Positions 29,225 through 40,797 of a stretch of DNA of 64,000 nucleotides are shown here, piece by piece (the stretch's first letter is position 1; each line of letters opens with the position of its first letter). The translations under genes were made by a program, and so were the position numbers. Under the pieces are notes generated by a model that had not been told where the DNA came from, searched no databases, and saw only the letters and a list, made by a program, of their open reading frames with translations. The DNA lies in contig JALJCQ010000008.1 in NCBI GenBank assembly GCA_023091665.1, forward strand, positions 372,001-436,000, read 5' to 3'. The stretch is from Pythium myriotylum. Taxonomy: Eukaryota; Oomycota; Peronosporomycetes; Pythiales; Pythiaceae.

Positions 29225-31166
29225 GGCGAGCGAGATGGAGAGAGAGAGAGAGAGAGAGAGAGCAGAGCGTCTGGGCGACAGGAAGAGGCCGAGAGTGGCG
29301 AGGCACGCGAGCGCCTCGCAACCGCCCGAGCGAGCACCGCGCTATTCCGAGAGGTGAGCCCGTGAATAGCTGCGCCGCATCTCATCTGCGACGAGGTGAT
29401 TAGCATGGCTACACATGTGGTCGTGGTTAGTTTTAGTCCCGAGCGAGTTGGTTAGTCTTAGACCAAGCCACCCTGGCCTAACGATAGTTGCCTTCCAATC
29501 TGTCTGACTCGCAGGGAAGCAGGAAGCCGTGGGTGGCGTTCATCCACCCACGTGTACGCGCAGCGCATGCGACGTCGGCGATCGACCTCTCCATGGAACG
29601 GATGAGTCTCCGTCAATCCAGAGACGCGGGGGGCGGTTAGACGCGACTGAGATCTCGGACTCGGCGACGGCGCCCCGCTCAGGACTTTGGACGAGCTCTC
29701 CGGACGTCTCGCCATCGTCCAGTCGCCGACTCGGCGCCAGCAGGTTGCTGGACCCGAGGATGAGGGGGGTGCTGGAAATCCGGAGATTTTTATTTTTCCG
29801 GAGGGAATCCGGCGTTCCGGATTGGATCCAGAGGTTCAGCGGGCCGATCCGCTCGGTCGCCATCAGGTTTCCGCCAGAGGGAAATCGCAGGCGACTCGAT
29901 GGACCACACATCTGTTCTCCCGCACGCCATCGCTCGTATCTCTCCCGCGTCGTCCGGTTGGATCGGAGAAGTCGGTCTGGTCGATTTTGTTTTGTGGTTC
30001 GTTGTTCTTGCTTGTCGCAGGACGAACCCAGCGAGAGCGGAATCCGAAATGCAGTGGACGACCGAGGGAGGGCGCGTCCAACCGAAGTCCCCACACCCGA
30101 GAGTAACGAAGCAGATCCCAGAACGTTCTCCGCTCGAGAACCGTTCTTCCACTCCCGTTCTCCAACCCGACGACCCCTCGTTTGTTGGTGTTGGTAATAC
30201 GGTACTACGGTCATACACTACTGCAGTGACCCATCGACGGAGGGGTATTCAAGGCGCGAGAGTAAACTTGGATACGGTTGACCTCTACGGGAGATGGACG
30301 CCTGACGTGCGCTGGTGAACGGGTCCAACTCCTACGGGTCCAACTCCTCTGTTTGTGTCAAAACAAGGTGCACGATTCGCGAGTGTCCATAAACTGCGAA
30401 AAAAAAAACAACAACGGACAATCAACTGGACGTGACTCAAAGCGCCCAGCTCACGAGGGGAAAGAACTTGCGTCGTCTGCCCTGATAGGACACCGCAGAC
30501 ACGAGCCGAGAAAACACAGATATCACACGCATGGAGCTCTCTGCCTTGCATTCTCCCATGACAGAGACACGCAGAATAAGAAAAAAAAAAGCGATCGCGT
30601 TGAGGCGGCCGGAGACTGGGAGCCGCACGATCCGGGTACCCGATGGGGCGGCACACATGCAGCCAGGAGCTCATCTGGATGACTGCCGCGCGCCCGCACC
30701 TCACCCGTTTCTGTGAAACCCATCAGCCCTCGCGTCGGAAAGGACAGTCGAGCCGCTGGCTCTTCACGGGCAGAGAGTGGGTGAACGCACCAGCTGTCGC
30801 CGCATTGTGGGTTCTCTCTTGGCGACTGTATACCCGCGGCCCCGATCAGATGGTCGCGCGGCGTACACAGCAATCGGCCAGAGCCGGGCCACCGTTGACT
30901 TGTCACCCGCGAGTTGCCCCTTGGCTTTTTAGACTTGTCGTGGTTTCTCAGCGCCCTCTGCCCCATCTGTCGAAGAGCCCACTGCTCTCGCTGATCTCTC
31001 TATCCCCTGGACCGTCCCGACCTCCGGACATCCGGCGCTCCGGACTCCGGACTCCGGACGCTCGCCCACTTGGGAATTTCCCGCAGAGAAACACTCGTCG
31101 CTTCCGAGTGTATTACTACTTGCTCGCGTCGCGACTCGGCCACCGAGGAGACCGACGACCACGACC
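29225..31166. other. long intergenic region between divergent genes
   Basis: 1.9 kb between the ABC transporter (-) and the transglutaminase elicitor (+). It has a GA microsatellite at 29238-29262 and clusters of TCCGG-containing words (29775-29825 and 31020-31065). Open frames on both strands at 29.5-30.3 kb lack any recognisable motif and overlap each other, so none is called. Confidence 0.5.
29238..29262. repeat. GA/CT microsatellite in ABC transporter leader
   Basis: About 12 uninterrupted GA units 14-38 bases upstream of the transporter ATG (CT on the coding strand). Confidence 0.9.
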
Positions 31167-34142
31167 ATGGTGGCGACGCCCAGCAAGCTCGCGGCGCTCG
31201 CGGCGCTGCTGCTCGCGGCCGTCGACGCCACGAGCATCGAGAACAACCCCGTGACGATCCTCGAGGCCGTCGTGCCCATGACGGACGCGCACCCGGCCTA
31301 CGGCGGCCCCGTGCGCGAGATCAAGCCCGTCGTCGTGCCCGACAACACGGACGAAGAGCGCGCCGCCGGCAAGGTCATCACCAACACGAGCGCCGTCGAG
31401 ATCCGCTCGGCCGCCTACCGCAAGCTCGAAGGCGCGCCCACGGACATGGCCAAGCTCGAAGAGTACTTTGGCACCAAGCTCGAAGTCAACTACAAGAAGC
31501 TGCTCTCGAGCTGCAAGAAGGGCACCCCGCACCAGATCCCGTGGCCCTCGAGCTACTGGCCCGTGTACATGGACAGCATCAACGCGCGCTGGACGAACGA
31601 GGCGTCGCCCGCCGAGAAGTACGCCAAGGCCTTCGGCAAGGACGTGACCAAGTTCATGGACACGGTCTCGCAGGTCAACGGCATTGACGGCTTCAGCAGC
31701 TACAAGAAGTGCACGTCGAACCCGGACTGCGCGAGCGACGGCAGCACGTGCGCCAAACGCGCCGGCAAGTCCTCGGGCTACTGTATCCCGACGTGGTACG
31801 GCATCTGCCACGCCTGGGCGCCGGCCTCGAACTGGGAACCGGAGCCGCAGTGCGACGTCGTCAAGAACGGCGTGACGTTCCACCCGTACGATCTCAAGGG
31901 TCTCGTCTCGGCCATCTACGACGGCGCCCAGATCAACACGGTCTTCACGGGCACCCGTTTCTACGGCCCGGACTCGCCCGACACCAAGGACAAGTACGGT
32001 CGCTACACGGACGCCCAGCGCCGTGATCTCGGTGCCGGCTTCTTCCACATTGCCATCGCCAACATCATGTGTCTCCAGGGCCACTCGTTCGTCGTCGACG
32101 TGACGGCGGGCGCCGAGGTCTGGAACCAGCCCGTGAGCGGCTACGAGGTGATCGAGTCCACCATCATGGACCCGGCCAAGGCCGGCAAGGAGCACTTCGG
32201 CACGAACAACTACCCGTTCAACGACGCCGCCAAGTACGTTGCCTACACCAAGACCCGCTTCTCGTACATCATCGAAGCGTACGAGGACGGCCCGCTCGTG
32301 CCCAACAAGCTCGGCCCGTACACGACCACGGTCGACTACGAGTACTTTGTTGAGTTGGATGCGAGCTACAACGTCATTGGTGGCGAGTGGCTCGGTGATA
32401 CGCGCTACAACCACCCGGACTTCCTCTGGTTCGCTACGGGTACGCCGTCGCTCGACAAGGTGACCAAGATCGGCCTGAGCTACAAGGAGGTCCGTGCCAT
32501 GATCGACGAGTCGGTGGCCTGCAAGGGCTCCAGCACGCCTGCGCCGACCACGCCGGCCCCGACCACTGTCAAGCCCACGACCACGCCTGCCCCGACCACG
32601 CCTGCGCCGACCACGCCAACCCCGACCACTGTCAAGCCCACGACCACGCCCGCAGCCACGACGGTTAAGCCGACGACCACGCCGGCTGCAACCACCGCTA
32701 CGCCGACGAGCACGCCAGTCGCTACCACTGTCAAGCCGACGAGCACTCCGGCTGTCACCACCGACAAGCCTTCCGTGACGACTCCTGCCCCTACTGACAA
32801 GCCATCGGTAACGACGCCTGCCCCTACTACTGACAAGCCGGCGGCAACGACGCCCGCGCCAACGACCGCCTCGCCGTCGACGGGTGCTACGCCAGTGCCA
32901 ACGACCGTTGCTCCTCCTGCCGGTAAGCCAACGCCTGCTCCTGAGCCGTCGACGGATGCTCCTCCGGCGGGTAAGCCGACTCCTCCTGGTGGCAAGCCGA
33001 CTCCTCCGGCCGGCAAGCCAACGCCTGCTCCTGAGCCTTCGACTGCCTCGCCATCGACGGGTGCTACGCCCGTGCCAACGACCGTTGCTCCTCCGGCCGG
33101 CAAGCCGACTCCTCCGGGTGGTAAGCCAACGCCTGCTCCTGAGCCGTCGACGGATGCTCCTCCGGCGGGTAAGCCGACTCCTCCTGGTGGCAAGCCGACT
33201 CCTCCGGCCGGCAAGCCAACGCCTGCTCCTGAGCCTTCGACTGCCTCGCCATCGACGGGTGCTACGCCCGTGCCAACGACCGTTGCTCCTCCGGCCGGCA
33301 AGCCGACTCCTCCGGGTGGTAAGCCAACGCCTGCTCCTGAGCCTTCGACTGCCTCGCCATCGACGGGTGCTACGCCTGTGCCAACGACCGTTGCTCCTCC
33401 TGCCGGTAAGCCAACGCCTGCTCCTGAGCCGTCGACGGATGCTCCTCCGGCCGGCAAGCCGACTCCTCCTGCCGAAACCCCGGCCTCGGGTGGTGTCCCT
33501 CCGCCAGGCAAGGTTACCCCTCCTGGCGATGACGACAGCTCGGAAGACGACGATGTCCCGGTTCCACCTTCGTCTGGATCTGGCAAGCCAACTCCCGTCC
33601 CGGAGACTCCTGCTGTGACTCCGGCTGTGACCACGGCAGCTCCTCCTGCGGGCAAGCCGACCCCTGCGCCTTCGGCGACCACTGTTGCTCCTCCAAGCGA
33701 CGACGGTAAGGGCACTGTCTCCCCTCCGGGCGGTGATGACGATGAGAATGATGACACGCCGGTCACCCCTGGCTCGGGCTCGGGCAAGCTGACTCCTCCG
33801 GCTCCGGTCCCTGCTCCGGTTCCCGCTCCGGACTCCGGCTCGGGCAAGCCGACGCCTCCGGCCCCCGTCCCTGCTCCGGTTCCTGCCCCTGCCACTTCAG
33901 GCTCGGGCTCGAGCAAGCCAACTCCTCCTGCTCCGGTCCCTGCCCCGGTTCCTGCCCCTGACACGGGTGCCGGCAAGCCGACTCCTCCGGCCCCAGTGCC
34001 TGCTCCGGTGCCGGCTCCAGAATCGGGTGCGGGTAAGCCCACCCCTCCGTCCACTGGCTCGGATCGTGAGGCCTCCTCGGGCAGCGACGCGCCTACGCCT
34101 GCGCCGACCAAGAAGAACAAGAAGCACAAGCTCTGCCACTAA
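31167..34142 (+). CDS. transglutaminase elicitor (M81/GP42 type) with Pro/Thr-rich tail
   Basis: A 991-residue secreted protein. Signal peptide about 1-21, propeptide-like region, then a transglutaminase domain of the oomycete GP42 type to about residue 450. WYGICHAW (Cys214) is the likely active-site cysteine. VWNQPVSGYEVIE at 318-330 aligns with the Pep-13 surface elicitor VWNQPVRGFKVYE, with Arg to Ser, Phe to Tyr, Lys to Glu and Tyr to Ile changes. These enzymes form isopeptide cross-links in the oomycete wall. Residues about 452-975 are mucin-like, Pro/Thr/Ala-rich, with TTPAP and PAGKPTPP repeats, followed by acidic islands (DDDSSEDDD). It ends in basic KKNKKHKLCH. Single exon, GC-rich. 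The long antisense frames over it are coding shadows. Confidence 0.9.
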   Translation: MVATPSKLAALAALLLAAVDATSIENNPVTILEAVVPMTDAHPAYGGPVREIKPVVVPDNTDEERAAGKVITNTSAVEIRSAAYRKLEGAPTDMAKLEEYFGTKLEVNYKKLLSSCKKGTPHQIPWPSSYWPVYMDSINARWTNEASPAEKYAKAFGKDVTKFMDTVSQVNGIDGFSSYKKCTSNPDCASDGSTCAKRAGKSSGYCIPTWYGICHAWAPASNWEPEPQCDVVKNGVTFHPYDLKGLVSAIYDGAQINTVFTGTRFYGPDSPDTKDKYGRYTDAQRRDLGAGFFHIAIANIMCLQGHSFVVDVTAGAEVWNQPVSGYEVIESTIMDPAKAGKEHFGTNNYPFNDAAKYVAYTKTRFSYIIEAYEDGPLVPNKLGPYTTTVDYEYFVELDASYNVIGGEWLGDTRYNHPDFLWFATGTPSLDKVTKIGLSYKEVRAMIDESVACKGSSTPAPTTPAPTTVKPTTTPAPTTPAPTTPTPTTVKPTTTPAATTVKPTTTPAATTATPTSTPVATTVKPTSTPAVTTDKPSVTTPAPTDKPSVTTPAPTTDKPAATTPAPTTASPSTGATPVPTTVAPPAGKPTPAPEPSTDAPPAGKPTPPGGKPTPPAGKPTPAPEPSTASPSTGATPVPTTVAPPAGKPTPPGGKPTPAPEPSTDAPPAGKPTPPGGKPTPPAGKPTPAPEPSTASPSTGATPVPTTVAPPAGKPTPPGGKPTPAPEPSTASPSTGATPVPTTVAPPAGKPTPAPEPSTDAPPAGKPTPPAETPASGGVPPPGKVTPPGDDDSSEDDDVPVPPSSGSGKPTPVPETPAVTPAVTTAAPPAGKPTPAPSATTVAPPSDDGKGTVSPPGGDDDENDDTPVTPGSGSGKLTPPAPVPAPVPAPDSGSGKPTPPAPVPAPVPAPATSGSGSSKPTPPAPVPAPVPAPDTGAGKPTPPAPVPAPVPAPESGAGKPTPPSTGSDREASSGSDAPTPAPTKKNKKHKLCH
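32520..34075. repeat. coding tandem repeats in elicitor tail
   Basis: Nested Pro/Thr/Ala repeats. A larger block starting with GCCTCGCCATCGACGGGTGC recurs at about 33045, 33242 and 33350 (a variant lies near 32868), spaced 198 and 108 bases, both multiples of three, so the frame is kept. This indicates recent expansion or contraction. Confidence 0.8.
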
Positions 34143-35036
34143 GTGCTTCCTCTCGGAAGCCATTTCTCCTTATCCCGCCTCGAATCGAACGAGAGATCCG
34201 AGAAAATGGTGTCACGAGTTTTGTTCACGGTCGTGGCGCAGTTTTGTATCTGGAGACGTAGTGAAAGCGAGCGAGTAGTCTTTTGTATCTTCAACAGTGC
34301 ATGGAGTTTCAATATATAAACGAGATTCTCACTTTCGTCTCATCAAACTCGTCAACGACGTTCGCTCAACCGAGTCCAACATCTTGGGAGACCGTGGCTG
34401 CCAAATGGTTCCCCTCGACAGACATCCAAAGGATACACTCGTACTCTCTTCACGAACCACACGGTCTGCAGTCGTGGCGCAAGGCTCCCCTTGCAACCCA
34501 CTCGAGGCGTATTCTCCAGCTCTTCGTCGAGCGATGCGACCAGTACTAATCCAACCTCCCCACAGCGTTGGCTTCCATCGTCCATGCCACGGACGGAAGC
34601 CACCAAACGGACGAAGCGCTTTCTCCAAGTGCTACAATCATTGCCGTGGGGAGAGCTCCGAGCGACTCGAGACAACCTCCTCCAACCTCAACGTTGGCTT
34701 CCGCGTACACTCGTCTCTCGTCTGCAGTCCCGCGTGGCGCATACTGAACAACGGCCGTTTACGCGTCCAGGCAGTCCGTCGCCGAGTTGCAAGGAGATGA
34801 GCAGCACTCTCCACATTCCAAATATCGAATTACAAAGGTTATTCTGCCAACGGACCTGATCCGTCTCTACTATCGAATGCATCCGCAATAATAAAATATG
34901 TTCTACCAGAGGTACTGATCTCCACCTGCGACTCAACTTGCTTTCTCGTGAGAGGGTGCTCTTGCGAAGCGATTAGTTTCGCATTTTCCCGGTGTTCTCC
35001 ACCCGTTGCCCGAGCAGTTCGACGTGCGCGCGAGTG
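34143..35036. other. intergenic region
   Basis: About 890 bases between the elicitor stop and the lipid kinase start. Open frames exist on both strands without recognisable features. Nothing called. Confidence 0.5.
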
Positions 35037-36761
35037 ATGGCGACCGAGATCTCTGCGCCGGCTGCGTTGGCCGAAAAGCCACGCGCACTCAAGCCCCTGC
35101 AGCGCGCGCTGTCGCTGCGACACGAAGCGCGCTCCGCCAAGACGCTCTGGATCCCGCGCGTGCGCGAGGTGCAGCTCGAGTTCGCGCTCGACAAGCTCAC
35201 GGTGCTCGCGACGGACAAGAACAAGTCCGAGTCCATCCCGTGGCACGATGTGCTGGGCGCGCACGTGCTCAACGAGAGCGGTGAGCACCTGAGCGTGCCC
35301 GTGGACCTCGCGGCCGTGGCCAAATCCAAGACCTACGTCTTCGCGTTGTTTGCGTACCCGGCGAAACACGCGCGTCCTGGAAAGTTGAAGAAGCGACAGA
35401 TCCGCGAGTGGCTCTTCCGGTTCCCTGGAGAGGAGATGGAGGACATCGTGACGCTCGCGACGTGGGTCAACTACCTCGCGGACCCGCGGTCAGTGGACGA
35501 AATCGAAAAGGCCAAGACGCTCGAGGACCTGTCGCCGATCGTGCGCCCGAACCGCAAGTTCCTCGTGATCATCAACCCGGTTGGTGGTGCCGGGAAGGCC
35601 GTGCCGACGTACGAGACGAAAGTCGCGCCGCTGTTCAAGTACGCGAGTATCGACGCCGAGGTAAAGCTCACGGAACGCGCGTCCCACGGCGTGGAGATCG
35701 CCGAGACGCTACCGCTAGGAGTGTACGACTGCGTGGTCACGGTCGGCGGAGATGGAAGTCTCTGCGAGAGTAAGTGGTTGTTATATGGCGTGTGATTTCT
35801 GACAGAGATCTCATGGAAACGAATGTCCTGCAGTCTTCCAGGGACTGATGAAACGATCGGACTGGAAAGACGCGATTCGCCAACCTCTCGGAGTGATTCC
35901 AGGTGGCTCCGGCAACGGATTATTCTCTTCGCTGATGCACGAGCTCGGCGAGCGATTCAGACCAGGAAGTGCGGGCTATGTGCTGGCGAAGGGACTCCCG
36001 CATCCTCTCGATCTCACGGCTGTGCGGAATACGCACGGTGAGCACATGTACTCGTTCCTGTCGACGGAGTGGGCCTTCATCGCCGACGTCGACGTCGAGT
36101 CGGAGAAGCTCCGAGCGCTGGGCGGCGCGCGGTTCACGGTGACGACGCTGCAGAACTTGCTTTTTTCGCGTAAGGACTACGAAGGAGAAGTCTGGTACCT
36201 GGAAGAAGACCCAAGCCAAGGAACGCCCCCCGTGCCACACAATGCCGACGAAGGATCGGACCGTCCAGGCTTTGAGCTCTTCAGCAACATTGACGACGGT
36301 GTCGAAGCTTCTGATGGGAGCAAGGCTAAGTGGAAGAAGCTCTCAGGCAACTTCCAGCTTGTGTGGATCATGAATCTGACACACGCTGCGAGTGACGCCT
36401 TGCTTGCGCCTGGCGCCTCGCTGAACGATGGTTTCAATTACCTCGTACTAATGGATGGTACGCGTCCGCGAAAAGACCTCATCAGTGCCTTCCTCGGCAT
36501 CGATAGCGGCAAGCATGTCGAACTTGAAGGCGTCCAGTTCCTCAAAACGAGGTATGCTGACACTGATTATATGGTAGTTGTAAGCAGCCTAATTCTGGCT
36601 TGTTGTGTAGAGCGTTCAAGATTGTCCCGGCTCGCCCCGACGACCTCATCTGCGTCGATGGCGAAGTGTTCAAGGGACCATTGGAGGCGCAGGTCCACCA
36701 CAATGTCGCGCGCATGGTCACTCTGCCGCGCGCGACCTCGGTGCGTGTCAAGGAGGTATAA
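35037..36761 (+). CDS. sphingosine/diacylglycerol-type lipid kinase
   Basis: Exons 35037-35769, 35834-36551 and 36611-36761 join in frame to 533 residues; both introns are GT-AG and about 60 bases. The N-terminal 130 residues resemble a PH-like regulatory domain. The catalytic domain shows INPVGGAGKA, the nucleotide-binding VTVGGDGSLCE (completed across intron 1) and GVIPGGSGNGLF, the motif set of sphingosine kinases and the wider DAGK family. It probably phosphorylates sphingoid bases at membranes to give sphingosine-1-phosphate-type signals; ceramide or diacylglycerol remain possible substrates. The start at 35037 (MATEIS) was preferred over 34992 because the upstream 15 residues are Cys/Ser-rich and unconserved in character. 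The 3' end is convergent with the cyclophilin gene. Confidence 0.85.
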
Positions 36762-36987
36762 ATCCTGAAGATGAGAACAAAAATGGCGAGACAGGTGTTC
36801 GTGTTCAGTCAATGAAAATCCATACACGGCGTTGAATTTGGTTTCGATCTCCTGAGAATAGAAGACTGGGCACAGAACAGCACTTGGACTAGGGACTGAG
36901 ATCCCTCCAAAAGATATCAGGAGAGAGATACGATTCGTGTTCAAACTTTCGGGAACGAGATTCACTAGTCGAATTCTATCGGTGTTT

Positions 36988-38069
36988 CTACTGAGCCTTG
37001 AGCTCCTTCTTGAGCCGCGCCTTCTCCTTGTCGATCTCGTCCATGACCTGCTTGTACATAGACGCTTCGATCTCGGCCTTGCGCGCCTTGAAGTTGCCTT
37101 CAATCTCACGCAGCGACTCCAGTCTCTCGACCATTTCTTCGCGAGTCAGTCGCTTGATAGGCGCACTGTTTTCGCCAGTGACCGGGGTTGCAACATCCTG
37201 CTTCGTATCTTCATCGCCGGTGTTCTCCAGCACGCCGCAGTCGATGATCCGCACAAGCGCCGTCGGCTTGCCCGATCGACGACCACAGCTTTCAATGATT
37301 TCAACGACATCCATGCCTTCCAGGACGCGGCCAAAGACCACATGCTTGCCGTCGAGCCACGGCGTCTCGCCCGTGCAAATGAAGAACTGACTGCCGTTCG
37401 AGTTCGGACCAGCGTTTGCCATGCTCAGCGTACCCGGACCGCCGTGGGGGACCGTCAGATCCTCGTCAGCAAAGCGGCGTCCAAAGATCGACTCGCCGCC
37501 AGTGCCGTCGCCACGCGTGAAGTCTCCACCTTGGATCCTATCGACAACAGCAACGCACCTTGAGATACTTGAACTCGGAATGTCAGTGGAATACGTGAAA
37601 CCTTACATGAATCCAGGGATGATGCGGTGGAAGGTCGCGCCCTTGAAGAAAAGCGGCTTCCCCTGCTTACCGACGCCTTTCTCGCCCGTGCACAGGGCGC
37701 GGAAGTTCTCAACCGTGCGCGGCTGCACTTCGCCGTAGAGACCCATGACGATCTTGCCGACATAGTCGTTGTTGATGCCGATATCAAAGTACACTTTGTC
37801 CGTCACCACCAGCTACCCACACAAACACCCATGCAGCTCCAATCAGAATCAATCCCACGACGCGATAGCAGCTCTCCACTTACGTTGCCGCCGTACTCCT
37901 TGACCGGGTTCTTCTTGAAGCCGAGAGCTTCACGGAGATCGTCCAGGTTGGGCAGCGGGCCGTAGAAGTAGGCGATCGCGTAGCCGCCCAGGAACGCGGC
38001 GCCGAGACCGAGCACCGCAGGGCTCAGCGGACTACCGCCGGGCTTGTCTCCGCTGGGCTTGGTGCTCAT
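36988..38069 (-). CDS. membrane-anchored cyclophilin (peptidyl-prolyl isomerase)
   Basis: Exons on the minus strand: 38069-37884, 37812-37607 and 37537-36988 join to 313 residues. The start at 38069 (MSTKPSGDK) gives a short cytosolic end followed by one hydrophobic segment (about 18-37, [20 protein letters not shown]). The cyclophilin domain covers about 65-235, with [21 protein letters not shown] and the cyclosporin-site Trp in [10 protein letters not shown], so the isomerase site looks complete. The last 60 residues are charged and helical, probably coiled coil. It likely assists protein folding at a membrane, possibly mitochondrial or ER; which one cannot be told. The introns are about 70 bases. 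Confidence 0.88.
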
Positions 38070-38576
38070 CCATGAGCGCTGGATGCAGCAGAGCACGACA
38101 CGAGAAGCGTCAGATCTCTGCGAGTTCGCGTCGCCCGAGGACGAAACGCCCACGGATGGAAGCGCCGTCAACGTACAGAGGTGGTCGCGGCGGCGACGCG
38201 CGCGCGGCTGCCGCGCAGCAGCGCCTGGCTCGGGCGGAAGAGAAGCATCGGCGAAATGGGAGCGCCCAATGGAGCTCCTCGTCTTCTGTGGTGCTCGATA
38301 AGAGTCGGCCATCACTCTTGGCTCAGATCCGGACTCAGTCTCAGGGAGGCCGAACAGGGCTAGGGGCCCACAAATAGGAGTGATGGTGTTGTGTAGAATG
38401 GTAAATACTTTGTGTAAAGTGGTAAATATGTTGAAGGCGGGCTAATAAATCTCGGGTGGTGAGTGATGGTCACGATTCCCTCCACCGGATTCATAATTTG
38501 GGGAATCCAGTGGGAATAATTCAAATTATATTTTCCTGGGATCTCTCAACATCTCATCTTCTAGCTCACTTCTGCA
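38070..38576. other. intergenic region
   Basis: About 500 bases between divergent cyclophilin and HKxPW genes. GCTCACTTCTGCA just before 38577 is initiator-like. Two short repeats of GTGGTAAATA-like sequence occur near 38395-38430. Confidence 0.45.
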
Positions 38577-39218
38577 ATGGCCTGCCACCTCTCGCACAAG
38601 CTCCCGTGGGAGATCATCCACGACCTCGTGGAGCTCTTCCCGGACTTCGATGCTCGCGTGCAGCTTACCCGGCCGCCTTACCGTGTCCACCTCACGGCCG
38701 AGCACGAGAAGAAACTCGGGCACTTTGCTCGCTGCCTCGTGAGCGCGCTCAAGGAGTTTGAGGCGACGGACAAGTCTAGCGAAGACGAATGGAAGTTTTA
38801 TGATCCTCGAAGCTGGGGTTATCAGCGAGAACACGGCGCTGGCGCGTGGCCGGGCTTCTACGAGACGCTCCCGATCGGCTACCTCATCCTCAACAGGATT
38901 CTCATGGTGCCGGAACGCTTCGAGCGGCAATGCAGAGACGGCTCACTCCCGCACGTGGAAGATATGTATTTGGGACTGCTTCTCGGTTGCTGCGATGGGT
39001 GCCATCCCGAAGAGTTTGCGGACCATCTCGGCCAAGTCTTCGAGCGACCAGGAGACGTGAAGTCGATCAAACCGTTGACCCCCGAGAGACTAAAGATCAT
39101 CAAGCGCCATGCTGGCTGGCTCTTCCGCAGCATGTACTCCATCAGTGGTGACAACAATCTGCTCGATTCAGAGGCCATGGCGAGTCAGTTCAAGTACTAC
39201 TACTTCGAGAGGAGCTAA
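38577..39218 (+). CDS. HKxPW-family protein (uncharacterised)
   Basis: A 213-residue protein and the first copy of the main cluster. It has the family blocks MACHLSHKLPW, HFARCLVSALKEFE, YDPRSWG, GYLILNRIL, HPEEFADHL and KRHAGWLFRSMYSISGDNNLL. It is among the more diverged members: FRCMY is FRSMY and LNLLLxDP is degraded. No signal peptide or transmembrane helix is evident and no known domain is recognised. It is convergent with the copy at 39268, 49 bases apart at the stops. Confidence 0.8.
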   Translation: MACHLSHKLPWEIIHDLVELFPDFDARVQLTRPPYRVHLTAEHEKKLGHFARCLVSALKEFEATDKSSEDEWKFYDPRSWGYQREHGAGAWPGFYETLPIGYLILNRILMVPERFERQCRDGSLPHVEDMYLGLLLGCCDGCHPEEFADHLGQVFERPGDVKSIKPLTPERLKIIKRHAGWLFRSMYSISGDNNLLDSEAMASQFKYYYFERS

Positions 39219-39267
39219 GAACCAAGTCAAAACTCTTTATATATATTGGTACATTTTCATTGAGATG

Positions 39268-39882
39268 TCACGCGAGGGAAGCAGGCGGCAAGCCCCCGAA
39301 GAAGCGAAAGAACTGTAAAGTCGCACCTTGCTCACTCAGAAGCCGGTTCTCCTCCCTCACACAGTACATGCACCGAAACATCAATGCAGCGTGGTCGCGC
39401 AGGATTCGCACGATATCAGCCGTCAGTGGCTTGAGTCGACCATCATCATCGAGGGCCTGTCTCAAGTGGTCGGCCATCTCATCTGGATGAGCACCGCTGG
39501 TCTCTCCAGCCATCACGCGAAGAGCACGGGGGCAGCGGCCGTCGGGCATCATGCGTGGCAGGATTCGCTTTGGGTCAGCGAGGATCAGATTGAGCTCAAT
39601 GTAGCCCCATACGAGGCTGTCGAAGATGTCCATGTACTCGCCGCCTTCAGCAAACTCGCACCGATCCCACGTTGTCGGGTCATAAAATTCTCTGTCTTCT
39701 TCAGCCATCCTGTCGCTCGCTTGGAACTCCCGAAGTGTTCGTGCGAAGCACCGGGCTGCGTGCTGCAGTTGCTTGACGCGTTTGAGTTCCTCGTGCTGAC
39801 ACAGCTGTCGCTTGCTCGTGCTGAGCAAGTAAATCTCGCAAATAGATTCCCACGGAATGCGGTGGGCGAGGTGGCAGGCCAT
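39268..39882 (-). CDS. HKxPW-family protein (uncharacterised)
   Basis: A 204-residue protein. The start at 39882 (MACHLAHRIPW) was chosen over 39939 to match all paralogues. Family blocks are present: HAARCFARTLREF, YDPTTW, GYIELNLILADP, HPDEMADHL and LRDHAALMFRCMY. It mixes features of the two subtypes (MACHL start, REENRLL end), so it may be intermediate. Lys8 of HKxPW is Arg. A CCATTTTC initiator-like sequence lies upstream on the minus strand near 39910-39920. Confidence 0.8.
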   Translation of the reverse strand: MACHLAHRIPWESICEIYLLSTSKRQLCQHEELKRVKQLQHAARCFARTLREFQASDRMAEEDREFYDPTTWDRCEFAEGGEYMDIFDSLVWGYIELNLILADPKRILPRMMPDGRCPRALRVMAGETSGAHPDEMADHLRQALDDDGRLKPLTADIVRILRDHAALMFRCMYCVREENRLLSEQGATLQFFRFFGGLPPASLA

Positions 39883-40797
39883 TGTGGATTGTGTGGAAGC
39901 CGGAGGAGATGAAAATGGGAAGAATCGTAAGGATGCCACGACGTGGGATCCGTGCCACGTCGCCTGCGATGTTTGATATATTGGTCAGCTGGACGCATAT
40001 ATCAGACACGGCGTCAAACATTGCAGCGTTCGACTCAACTCATTTGGTGAACTCACTTCGCATGAATCCAGGAGACTGGCCAACTGATACGCTCTATGGT
40101 GAGAGTGCAGCACATAAACCAGAGGGAATGAGATGCCTGTCTAGCTCAAGTGCATACTATTGGGCAGCATGATGCTTTCGCTCGTTCGATGATCTGCACA
40201 TGTTCTTGAAAAGAAGAACTCAATCCCTGTGCTCTTCGCTTGCTAGATGGAGCCACGCCCCAGTTGAGTGGCTAGGATGGTTTAGATGGCATGTACTTGC
40301 AGCGTTGAGCTAACACCTCTTATCTCGAGATCAAGTGGCATCGCCCTCACCACGAGCTCGATTAAATTCGGATGCAGCTTGCTGAGGCAATTTGCTATCA
40401 ATTCTTGTTTCACTCCATGCGCATTGAGCACCCAGTTGCTAAGCTTCGTACATTCTTCATCACATCGTGGGAGATCGGGTATTTTGCCAATGAAAAAGTC
40501 TCGCTCTGCGACCATCACTCAACAGAAGAAGATCTCCGTCTGATATCTGAGTTCAGTTTCAATCACGTGCAAGAATCCACCACGAGCTGGATTTCGACGA
40601 CAGAATCAAGTGCGGGCCCGTCGCGCACACACCACACAACTAATTCAACTCCTTCTCATGCCATCTTGAGTAAACCAATGTGTGCGTGAGAATATAAGAG
40701 CGTATTTCATGCGTTAGGAACTCCTGTCCTCAATAACGAAGACCAAGCTCCAACAGGGCTCCGAGAAACTAAAATAGACTGAACAGGTCGGACATAG

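Noticed and set aside
29529..30318. Overlapping open frames on both strands at 29.5-30.3 kb
   Set aside because: Several frames of similar length overlap with no recognisable motif or conserved start; likely noncoding GC-rich DNA.
31116..34129. Antisense frames of 432 and 549 codons over the transglutaminase elicitor
   Set aside because: They mirror the GC-rich and Pro/Thr-repeat coding sequence and give only Val/Gly/Ala repeats; no independent evidence of coding.
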